A DNA stretch of 5,850 bases, from assembly GCA_011322005.1 (NCBI GenBank), contig DROE01000009.1, forward strand, positions 1 through 5,850, read 5' to 3'. Shown in pieces: positions 1 through 5,679 of this stretch. The notes beneath the pieces are model-generated. The model was not told the DNA's origin and searched no databases. It was given only the letters and a program-made list of their open reading frames with translations. The DNA comes from Devosia sp. (GTDB taxonomy: Bacteria > Pseudomonadota > Alphaproteobacteria > Rhizobiales > Devosiaceae). A program made the translations under genes and the position numbers. Position 1 is the stretch's first letter. Each line of letters begins with the position of its first letter.

Positions 1-2
1 CG

Positions 3-125
3 CTCGCGGGCTTTTGGGGAACCAGTCTCTGGCTGGTCGCGCTGCCGAACCGGAAAAACCGCAAGAGCACTTTTCCTGACAACGCTCCCCCATTACCGCC
101 GGTGGGGAATTTCGCCCCGCCCTGA
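3..125 (+). CDS. C-terminal end of a probable membrane protein (partial)
   Basis: Reading from base 3, the frame stays open for 40 codons and stops at TGA 123-125; the start lies outside the window. The peptide begins with an apolar, aromatic stretch (LAGFWGTSLWLVALP) that looks like the end of a transmembrane helix. A basic cluster (NRKNRKS) follows, and then a proline-rich tail ending in FAPP, consistent with a cytoplasmic C-terminus of a transporter or permease. G or C occupies the third position in about three quarters of codons, as expected for coding sequence here. The family cannot be identified from 40 residues. The gene converges on the reductase, whose stop lies 85 bp away, and no clear terminator hairpin with a T-tract is visible between them. 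Another frame also runs in from the edge to a TGA at 77-79, so this call is tentative. Confidence 0.4.
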   Translation, partial: LAGFWGTSLWLVALPNRKNRKSTFPDNAPPLPPVGNFAPP

Positions 126-210
126 GAACATTGGCCGCCTCGCCGGAATTGGGAAGCGGTCCGGTGCTTCATACTTTAACTTTCTCGGTTAAGCAATGGC
201 TGGCGGGAGC

Positions 211-1221
211 TTACGCAGATTTACCCGGGCAGGGGGCGTTTTTGTCGATGCAGCCCGCCTCCTGCATCGCCAGCCAGAAATCAGGAGGAATATCCACCTG
301 CCACCAGGCAAGAATCTGGTCCATTTCAGCGACTGTGCGCGGGCCGGGAATGGTGGAAACCACCGCGGGGTGGGCGAGGGGGAATTGCAGGGCGGCGGCG
401 GGCAGTTCAACATCAAAGCGGTCGCACACGGTCTGAATTTTCGCCACTGCCTCAAACACCTCCCGGGGTGCCTGTGCATAATCAAAGGACGTGCCCCCGA
501 CCAGAACCCCGGAGTTGAACGGTCCGCCAATGACAATGGAGGTGTTGCGTTCAACGCAGGTTTCAAGAAACGGGGACAAGGAGGCCTGTTCGAGCAGTGT
601 ATAGCGCCCCGCCAGCAGGCAGACGTCCCAGTCGCCAATCTCAAACGCCTCCATGACCACCGGCCATTCGTTGACCCCAAGACCAATGGCTGAAATCGCA
701 CCGGAGCTTTTGAGTTCGCTCAAGGCCCGGTATCCGCTTTTTTTCAGGGTCTGCATGTGGGCGGCACTTGCTTGTTTGCCGTGGGTGCCGGGGTCGATGT
801 CGTGGACAAGGAGAATATCAATCCGGTTGAGCCCCAGGCGCTGCAGACTGTCCTCGAAGGAGCGCATTATTCCATCATGGGAATAGTCAAACACATCGAC
901 AAACGGATAGGGGTTTTTCCAGCCATTGGGGCGCTCATAGGGGCCAAACTGGGGAGCCAGAAGACGTCCGACCTTGGTTGAAAGGATTATTTCATCCCGC
1001 CGGTCGCGGATAGCGTCGCCCACCAGATGTTCGGAGCGGCCAAAACCGTAAAACGGTGCGGTATCCACATAATTTATCCCCGCATCGAGCGCGTGGGGGA
1101 TGAGGGCGACGGCATCGGAGGTCTTTACCTCTTCCATAGAGCCGGCGAGGCTGGCGGTGCCCAACCCCAGAACTGTCAGTTCAAGGTTTGTGTTGCCCAC
1201 TCGGCGCTTTTCCAGTTTCAT
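211..1221 (-). CDS. Aldo/keto reductase, D-threo-aldose 1-dehydrogenase / L-fucose dehydrogenase type
   Basis: The 336-residue protein has the (beta/alpha)8 aldo/keto reductase sequence pattern and the usual family length. The catalytic tetrad is visible: D53 and Y58 in YVDTAPFYGFG, K83 in LSTKVGR and H140 in LLVHDID. The segment IPGPRTVAEM (291-300) matches the NAD(P)-phosphate-binding region. The stretches DYSHDGIMRSFEDSLQRLGL, GVNEWP and LLAGRYTLLEQ are typical of the subfamily that includes D-threo-aldose 1-dehydrogenase and L-fucose/galactose dehydrogenases. These are cytosolic enzymes that oxidise an aldose to its lactone with NAD(P). The substrate cannot be fixed from sequence; pyridoxal or another aldehyde is possible. 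The ATG at 1221 is supported by AGGA nine bases upstream and by the family N-terminus (RRVGNTNLELTVLGLGTASL). It appears to be a single-gene unit, divergent from recA and convergent with the gene to its left. A palindrome on its promoter suggests sugar- or effector-responsive repression. Confidence 0.93.
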   Translation of the reverse strand: MKLEKRRVGNTNLELTVLGLGTASLAGSMEEVKTSDAVALIPHALDAGINYVDTAPFYGFGRSEHLVGDAIRDRRDEIILSTKVGRLLAPQFGPYERPNGWKNPYPFVDVFDYSHDGIMRSFEDSLQRLGLNRIDILLVHDIDPGTHGKQASAAHMQTLKKSGYRALSELKSSGAISAIGLGVNEWPVVMEAFEIGDWDVCLLAGRYTLLEQASLSPFLETCVERNTSIVIGGPFNSGVLVGGTSFDYAQAPREVFEAVAKIQTVCDRFDVELPAAALQFPLAHPAVVSTIPGPRTVAEMDQILAWWQVDIPPDFWLAMQEAGCIDKNAPCPGKSA

Positions 1222-1243
1222 GATTCTTGGTCCTGGCCCTGAT

Positions 1244-1262
1244 TGGTATGGTAGCCATACCA
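1244..1262. promoter_or_regulatory. Probable operator: 8-3-8 perfect palindrome
   Basis: TGGTATGG-TAG-CCATACCA is a perfect inverted repeat with a 3-bp centre. It covers the predicted -10 and start site of the reductase promoter (about -12 to +7), where a bound dimer would block RNA polymerase. TGGT/ACCA ends occur in operators of GntR/FadR-type regulators, so a repressor of that class is one guess. No regulator gene lies in the window, so the protein is unknown. Confidence 0.6.
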
Positions 1263-1285
1263 GACCTGCGGAGTTTGTTTGTCAA
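1257..1285 (-). promoter_or_regulatory. Promoter of the aldo/keto reductase gene
   Basis: On the minus strand there is a perfect -35 hexamer TTGACA (1285-1280). A 17-base spacer separates it from TGGTAT (1262-1257), a -10 that matches the consensus at only three positions. Transcription would start near 1250, giving a leader of about 29 bases before the ATG. A strong -35, ideal spacing and a weak -10 embedded in a palindrome are typical of a repressible promoter. This is read from sequence only. Confidence 0.55.
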
Positions 1286-1287
1286 GA

Positions 1288-1317
1288 CTGCGGCGCAGCA
1301 ACAGCCCTGTGCCGCAG
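1288..1317. repeat. 11-bp inverted repeat upstream of the reductase -35
   Basis: CTGCGGCGCAG (1288-1298) faces CTGTGCCGCAG (1307-1317) across an 8-base loop. Ten of eleven positions are Watson-Crick complementary, with one G-T pair. It starts two bases beyond the reductase -35 and has no T-tract on either side, so it is not an obvious intrinsic terminator. It may be a second regulator site or just a GC-rich palindrome. Confidence 0.4.
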
Positions 1318-1416
1318 GAGCGGTTCGCACCTGTCCCGGGAAACGAATCGGTGTGCAGCAGAGTTGTGCTAAACCGTGAAAACCGGTTGATACGGGAAGA
1401 AAAAATATCTGGCCTG

Positions 1417-1446
1417 TTGACAATTTCGAAACAAAATGAGAACAAA
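1417..1446 (+). promoter_or_regulatory. Probable recA promoter
   Basis: A perfect -35 TTGACA lies at 1417-1422. The best -10 at 17-18 bases is weak: GAACAA (1440-1445) or AACAAA (1441-1446), three matches at most. Transcription would start near 1452, giving a leader of about 90 bases. The -10 region overlaps LexA-like half-sites, as expected for a damage-inducible recA promoter. The -35 is persuasive; the -10 is not certain. Confidence 0.5.
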
Positions 1447-1454
1447 CTGGGTAC
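1429..1454. promoter_or_regulatory. Candidate LexA (SOS) box upstream of recA
   Basis: Alphaproteobacterial LexA usually recognises GTTC-N7-GTTC (read here as GAAC-N7-GAAC). Two overlapping registers share the exact half-site GAAC at 1440-1443: AAAC-AAAATGA-GAAC (1429-1443) and GAAC-AAACTGG-GTAC (1440-1454). Each differs from the consensus at one base. The location, downstream of TTGACA and over the putative -10, fits repression by LexA. The imperfect half-sites keep confidence moderate. Confidence 0.5.
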
Positions 1455-1527
1455 ATAGGAAGTTTTTAGCTCGTGATTGCGATGTTGCGGCCGAGCTTGC
1501 AGGCAGGGCCACCGGCCCGGTAAGAAC

Positions 1528-1535
1528 AAAGGGGA
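1528..1535 (+). promoter_or_regulatory. Ribosome binding site that sets the recA start
   Basis: AAAGGGGA ends eight bases before the ATG at 1544. It selects this start over the in-frame ATG at 1436, which lies inside the promoter region, has no such site, and would add 36 residues foreign to RecA. Confidence 0.7.
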
Positions 1536-1543
1536 CAAGGATC

Positions 1544-2671
1544 ATGGCAAAATCGTCGCTTCGCGTTGTAGAAGGGGGTTCGATGGACAAAAACAAGGCT
1601 CTTGAGGCTGCTCTGGGGCAGATTGAGCGCAATTTTGGCAAGGGCTCCATCATGCGGTTGGGCGAAAATGCCATTCAGGAGGTTGAGACCATACCCACCG
1701 GGTCGCTGGGGCTGGACATCGCTCTTGGTGTCGGGGGGCTGCCACGGGGGCGGGTGGTGGAGGTTTTTGGTCCGGAGAGTTCGGGTAAAACCACTCTTGC
1801 TCTTCATGTTATCGCCGAAGCCCAGAAAATGGGTGGTATTTGCGGCTTTGTTGATGCCGAGCATGCTCTTGACCCGGTTTATGCGGCCAAGCTGGGCGTC
1901 GATGTGGACGGCATGCTGATCTCCCAACCGGATTCGGGCGAGCAGGCGCTTGAAATCACCGATACGCTTGTGCGTTCGGGCGCCATTGATGTGTTGGTGG
2001 TTGATTCGGTAGCGGCCCTTACTCCCCGGGCCGAGCTTGAGGGGGAAATGGGAGATTCCCTGCCCGGATTGCAGGCGCGCCTGCTTTCCCAAGCCATGCG
2101 CAAGCTCACCGGGTCCATATCCAAATCCAAAACCATGGTGATTTTCATCAATCAGATCCGCATGAAAATCGGTGTGATGTTCGGTTCGCCCGAAACCACT
2201 ACCGGGGGCAATGCACTCAAATTCTATTCCTCGGTGCGTCTGGACATCAGGCGCATCGGCACCATCAAGGATCGTGATGAGGCAGTGGGTAATCAGACAC
2301 GGGTCAAAGTGGTCAAAAACAAGCTGGCCCCTCCCTTCCGGCAGGTCGAGTTCGATATCATGTATGGGGAAGGGGTTTCCAAGACCGGTGAACTGCTTGA
2401 CCTGGGGGTCAAGGCGGGTATCGTTGAAAAGTCCGGCTCGTGGTTTTCCTATGACAGCCAACGGCTGGGGCAGGGGCGGGAGAACTCCCGCCAGTTCCTC
2501 AAGGACAATCCTCATATCGCCAAGGAGATCGAGCAGGGTGTGCGCCAGAGTGCGGGGCTGATCGAGGGGGAGATGCTCAAGGATATGAGCAATCCTGACG
2601 CTGCAATCGAGGGCAAAGACGTTGAAAGCCGGAGCGTTGAAACCAAAGGAAAAGACAATCTGGCCAGCTGA
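1544..2671 (+). CDS. recA: RecA recombinase
   Basis: This cytosolic ATP-dependent recombinase forms filaments on single-stranded DNA, drives homologous strand exchange, and as a filament triggers LexA self-cleavage in the SOS response. The product is 375 residues, a normal length for the family. Visible landmarks are the Walker A motif GPESSGKT (76-83, with K82), the catalytic glutamate E106 in VDAEHALDP, the Walker B stretch VLVVDSVAALTP ending at D154, DNA-binding loop L1 around EGEMGDSLPG (167-175), and loop L2 from FINQIRMKIG to GGNALKF (201-227, with Q204). Numbering runs ten residues ahead of E. coli RecA because of a longer N-terminus of alphaproteobacterial type. The C-terminal tail after about residue 340 mixes acidic and basic residues, so it is less acidic than the E. 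coli tail. The gene diverges from the reductase gene and precedes alaS by 180 bp. Regulation by LexA is likely from the upstream site. No frameshift or missing key residue is seen. Confidence 0.99.
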   Translation: MAKSSLRVVEGGSMDKNKALEAALGQIERNFGKGSIMRLGENAIQEVETIPTGSLGLDIALGVGGLPRGRVVEVFGPESSGKTTLALHVIAEAQKMGGICGFVDAEHALDPVYAAKLGVDVDGMLISQPDSGEQALEITDTLVRSGAIDVLVVDSVAALTPRAELEGEMGDSLPGLQARLLSQAMRKLTGSISKSKTMVIFINQIRMKIGVMFGSPETTTGGNALKFYSSVRLDIRRIGTIKDRDEAVGNQTRVKVVKNKLAPPFRQVEFDIMYGEGVSKTGELLDLGVKAGIVEKSGSWFSYDSQRLGQGRENSRQFLKDNPHIAKEIEQGVRQSAGLIEGEMLKDMSNPDAAIEGKDVESRSVETKGKDNLAS

Positions 2672-2703
2672 TAGTCTGTTTTTGTGGCGAGGCGCCGTTG
2701 CGG

Positions 2704-2773
2704 CGTGGGTTTGGCTACATGCGGCGTTAGCCATGTCGGGCTGAACATGTTGCTCTGGACATGGGCTCACGCG
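2704..2773. repeat. Degenerate 14-bp tandem repeat with CATG register
   Basis: CATG occurs at 2718, 2732, 2746 and 2760, exactly 14 bp apart, and CGTG occurs one period earlier at 2704. The units at 2732 and 2746 agree at 10 of 14 positions (CATGT.G..CTG.A); the outer units keep little beyond CATG. The unit at 2746 sits in the palindrome AACATGTT (2744-2751). CCATGTC (2731-2737) and GACATGG (2758-2764) are perfectly symmetric about the same centre. This could be a protein-binding array or a decayed repeat in the alaS leader. Confidence 0.55.
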
Positions 2774-2782
2774 GCGCGATAA
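2747..2782 (+). CDS. Possible 11-residue leader peptide upstream of alaS
   Basis: ATG at 2747 opens MLLWTWAHAAR, which stops at TAA 2780-2782. Three alanine codons (GCT, GCG, GCG) fall among the last five codons, before alaS and a terminator hairpin, which recalls leader peptides that sense their cognate aminoacyl-tRNA. Against this, there is no good Shine-Dalgarno sequence upstream and GCG is common in GC-rich DNA. The codons also overlap the candidate antiterminator strand rather than lying ahead of it. Treat it as a hypothesis. Confidence 0.2.
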   Translation: MLLWTWAHAAR

Positions 2783-2783
2783 A
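2756..2783 (+). promoter_or_regulatory. alaS: Candidate alaS promoter
   Basis: TGGACA (2756-2761, five of six matches to the -35 consensus) is followed after 16 bases by GATAAA (2778-2783, four of six matches to the -10). Transcription would start near 2790, upstream of the terminator hairpin, so alaS transcripts would have to read through it. The -35 overlaps the right arm of the symmetric CCATGTC/GACATGG pair. The spacing is slightly short, and the call rests on hexamer matches alone. Confidence 0.35.
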
Positions 2784-2804
2784 GGAGTTTTACGAAACTT
2801 TCTC

Positions 2805-2834
2805 GGGTGGGTCTTTTGGCCCACCCCGCTTTTT
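2805..2834 (+). terminator. Rho-independent terminator between recA and alaS, possibly an attenuator
   Basis: GGGTGGGTC (2805-2813), a TTTT loop and GGCCCACCC (2818-2826) form a nine-pair GC-rich stem with one G-U pair. Three bases later comes TTTTT (2830-2834). This is a convincing intrinsic terminator for recA transcripts. It ends only 17 bases before the alaS ATG, leaving no room for a promoter with a normal leader downstream. It may therefore also attenuate alaS. Confidence 0.75.
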
Positions 2835-2851
2835 GTAACGGGCCCTTCCTG

Positions 2852-5509
2852 ATGACCAGCGTTAATGATATTCGCCGTACCTTTGTGGACTATTTTGTCG
2901 ACGAGGGGCATGAGCCGGTGGCCTCTGGGCCGCTGGTTCCGCGTAATGATCCCACCCTGATGTTCACGAACTCCGGCATGGTTCAGTTCAAGAACGTATT
3001 CACCGGTGTTGAAAAACGTTCCTATAAAACAGCTGTAACCTCTCAGAAATGTGTGCGGGCCGGAGGCAAACACAACGATCTTGACAATGTGGGGCTGACA
3101 GCGCGCCACCTGACCTTCTTTGAAATGCTGGGAAACTTCTCCTTTGGTGACTATTTCAAGGAGCGGGCCATTAAAATGGCCTGGGACCTGATCACCGGGG
3201 AGTTCGATGTTCCAAGGGACAGGTTGCTGGTCACCGTTTATCATGAGGACGACGAGGCGTTTGATCTTTGGCGCCGGATTGCCGGGCTGCCGGAGAGCCG
3301 CATAATCCGCATCGCAACCAGCGACAATTTCTGGTCGATGGGCGACACAGGCCCGTGCGGACCCAGTTCCGAGATATTCTATGATTATGGCGAGGATGTC
3401 TGGGGTGGCCCGCCGGGCAGTGCAGAAGAGGACGGCGACCGGTTCATTGAAATCTGGAATCTGGTGTTTACCCAGTTCGACCAGCAACCAGATGGTTCGC
3501 GGCTGGTTTTGCCGCATCCATGTGTTGACACCGGCATGGGGCTTGAGCGTATTTCCGCACTGCTTCAGGGCACCAACAATGTTTTTGAGACTGACCTTTT
3601 CAAGGTGCTGGTGGATGGCGCGGCCCAGGTAACCGGTTCATCCCTGATTAGCGACAATCTGGTTTCCCAGCGGGTTGTTGCCGATCACCTGCGCTCGATG
3701 AGTTTTCTGATTGCCGAGGGAGTTTTGCCTTCGAGCGAGGGCCGGGGCTATGTGTTGCGGCGCATCATGCGACGGGCCATGCGCCATGCGACCCTTCTTG
3801 GGGCCGGTGAGCCGGTCATCCACAAGCTTGTGCCGGTTCTGGCACAGGAAATGGGGCAGGCGTATCCGGAACTGGTTCAGGGCGAGGCAATGGTGAGCGA
3901 GACGGTTCGTCTGGAGGAGGAACGGTTTCTCAAAACACTTTCGCGCGGGTTGCAGATGCTCAACGAAGAAGTGGCTGCGCTAAAGCCAGGTGAGGCGCTG
4001 GCGGGCGAAACAGCATTCCGGCTCTATGACACCTATGGCTTCCCGCTCGATCTGACTGTGGACGCGCTTCGTGCAACCTCAAACAGTGTCGACCTGGCCG
4101 GTTTCGATGCTGCGATGAGGGAGCAGAAAGCGTTGGCGCGCTCCAGTTGGAAAGGATCCGGCGCCGCCGCAACCGATGAAGTGTGGTTCGGTGTCGCTGA
4201 CAAAGCCGGCGCCACAGAGTTCCTTGGCTATGAGACGGAAAGGTCGGAGGGCGAGATCATTGCCCTTGTCAAGGACGGCGCAGAAGTACAAACGCTGAAA
4301 GCGGGTGAAACAGGTTTCGTTGTTTTCAATCAAACGCCGTTTTATGCGCAGGCCGGGGGGCAGGTGGGGGACACGGGTCAACTGAGCTCCGATAAGGGGG
4401 AAGCCCGGGTTCTGGATGTGTCGAAACAGGCAGGGGAGGTGTTTGCCCACAAGGCGGAGGTTACCAGGGGAGAGCTTGATAGGGGCCTTGCCATGCAGTT
4501 GCAGGTGAATACCGGGCGGCGTTGCGCCATCCGTGCCAATCACTCGGCCACCCATCTTTTGCATGAGGCGTTGCGTCAGGTTCTGGGTTCCCATGTTGTG
4601 CAGAAAGGCTCACTGGTCGGTCCTGACCGATTGCGCTTTGACTTTTCTCACACAAAGCCGGTTTCCGCTGGCGAGATCGCAAAGATTGAGGATCTGGCCA
4701 ACGCAATCATCGTTCAGAACAGTGCCGTTGAGACCCGGCTGATGGACGTTGATGAGGCTCGCGAAGCAGGGGCCATGGCGCTGTTCGGCGAGAAGTACGG
4801 TGATGAGGTGCGGGTTGTCTCCATGGGCGAAGTGCCTGAGGGGAAGCGCGCGGGAAAAGTCTGGTCCATGGAGTTGTGCGGGGGCACGCATGTCAGACGT
4901 ACTGGCGATATCGGTCTTGTGAGCGTGGTTCAGGAAAACTCGGTTGCTGCGGGAGTACGCAGGATAGAGGCGTTGACGGGTGCCCGAGCGCGGAACTGGC
5001 TGGGTGCACAAAGGGAACAGTTGCGTGCCATCGCCGCGGCAGTGAAATCCGCACCACAAGGAGCGGTTGAGAAAGTGCAACTCCTGCTTGAAGAACGCAA
5101 AAAACTGGAGCGCCAGTTGGCGGAAGCACGCCAGAAGCTGGCTCTGGAAGATGCCAAGGCAGGGGCCGGGGAAACCCAGAACATCGGGGGTGTCAGTTTT
5201 TTGGGGCGAGTGATCGGGGATATACAGCCCAAAGATTTGCGTGGCCTGGTTGATAAGAGCAAAAAACAAATCGGCTCGGGTGTAGTCGCGATCGTGGGGA
5301 CTGGGGGGGACGGAAAAGCGGCAGTTGCCGTGGGTGTTACCTCTGATTTGACGGACAATTTAAGCGCGGTTGATCTTGTACGCGCCGGTTCCGCCGCCCT
5401 TGGCGGCAAGGGTGGAGGTGGCCGCCCCGACATGGCCCAGGCCGGTGGTCCGGACGGGACCAGAGCCGAGGCGGCGCTGGACGCCATTCGTGCCGAACTT
5501 CAGGACTGA
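2852..5509 (+). CDS. alaS: Alanine--tRNA ligase (AlaRS)
   Basis: This class II cytosolic enzyme charges tRNA-Ala with alanine using ATP, recognising the G3-U70 acceptor pair, and clears mischarged Ser- and Gly-tRNA-Ala. The 885-residue protein has the full architecture. The N-terminal aminoacylation core includes PLVPRNDPTLMFTNSGM, motif 2 around RAGGKHNDLDNVG (69-81) and motif 3 in CVDTGMGLERI (224-234), followed by the helical tRNA-recognition domain to about 460. The editing domain carries the zinc-ligand pattern H564/H568 (NHSATHLLH) and C676/H680 (CGGTH). A coiled coil lies near 735-770, and the C-Ala domain contains the glycine-rich segment GGKGGGGRPDMAQAGG (851-866). About ten extra residues before CGGTH relative to E. 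coli fit alphaproteobacterial AlaRS. The ATG at 2852 matches the family N-terminus (xxVNDIRRTFVDYF); the in-frame GTG at 2807 lies inside the terminator stem. No strong Shine-Dalgarno precedes the ATG, only GGG nine bases upstream. The protein looks intact. Confidence 0.99.
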   Translation: MTSVNDIRRTFVDYFVDEGHEPVASGPLVPRNDPTLMFTNSGMVQFKNVFTGVEKRSYKTAVTSQKCVRAGGKHNDLDNVGLTARHLTFFEMLGNFSFGDYFKERAIKMAWDLITGEFDVPRDRLLVTVYHEDDEAFDLWRRIAGLPESRIIRIATSDNFWSMGDTGPCGPSSEIFYDYGEDVWGGPPGSAEEDGDRFIEIWNLVFTQFDQQPDGSRLVLPHPCVDTGMGLERISALLQGTNNVFETDLFKVLVDGAAQVTGSSLISDNLVSQRVVADHLRSMSFLIAEGVLPSSEGRGYVLRRIMRRAMRHATLLGAGEPVIHKLVPVLAQEMGQAYPELVQGEAMVSETVRLEEERFLKTLSRGLQMLNEEVAALKPGEALAGETAFRLYDTYGFPLDLTVDALRATSNSVDLAGFDAAMREQKALARSSWKGSGAAATDEVWFGVADKAGATEFLGYETERSEGEIIALVKDGAEVQTLKAGETGFVVFNQTPFYAQAGGQVGDTGQLSSDKGEARVLDVSKQAGEVFAHKAEVTRGELDRGLAMQLQVNTGRRCAIRANHSATHLLHEALRQVLGSHVVQKGSLVGPDRLRFDFSHTKPVSAGEIAKIEDLANAIIVQNSAVETRLMDVDEAREAGAMALFGEKYGDEVRVVSMGEVPEGKRAGKVWSMELCGGTHVRRTGDIGLVSVVQENSVAAGVRRIEALTGARARNWLGAQREQLRAIAAAVKSAPQGAVEKVQLLLEERKKLERQLAEARQKLALEDAKAGAGETQNIGGVSFLGRVIGDIQPKDLRGLVDKSKKQIGSGVVAIVGTGGDGKAAVAVGVTSDLTDNLSAVDLVRAGSAALGGKGGGGRPDMAQAGGPDGTRAEAALDAIRAELQD

Positions 5510-5679
5510 AATCCCCGTGACCGAGACTTTTAGTGCGGTTTTCGGCTCCGCTTGAGGTGCCAAGACTTCAATTGCCACGGACGTCAAGAGACAAACGTGG
5601 TGAACCGGCAATCCAACTGTCCTGTTGTGGTGCAGAAAAGCGGAGCAAGAGCGTGCCCCGCCCCTAGACCGTTTCATGT

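Noticed and set aside
176..192. TTAAC/GTTAA inverted repeat between the two convergent genes as a terminator
   Set aside because: The stem is only five AT-rich pairs with no T-tract on either strand.
196..693. A 165-codon plus-strand frame inside the reductase gene
   Set aside because: It is antisense to a well-supported aldo/keto reductase, and its product has no recognisable features.
1381..1388. AACCGGTT palindrome upstream of recA
   Set aside because: An 8-bp palindrome is common by chance, and it does not line up with the -35 or the SOS half-sites.
1436..1543. A 36-residue N-terminal extension of RecA from ATG 1436
   Set aside because: This ATG lies in the promoter/SOS-box region without a ribosome binding site, and the extension is not found in RecA. 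The ATG at 1544 has a good site and gives the family N-terminus.
2807..2851. A 15-residue extension of AlaRS from GTG 2807
   Set aside because: The codon sits in the terminator stem, 19 bases from the nearest Shine-Dalgarno. The extension is not part of AlaRS, which starts naturally at 2852.
1466..3517. A 683-codon open frame on the minus strand across recA, the spacer and the start of alaS
   Set aside because: It lies antisense to two unmistakable genes and its peptide resembles no protein. It also crosses a terminator and leader. It is open because of the codon bias of the genes on the other strand.
5360..5677. A 105-codon minus-strand frame overlapping the end of alaS
   Set aside because: Half of it is antisense to the conserved C-Ala domain, and the peptide is low in complexity and unlike known proteins.
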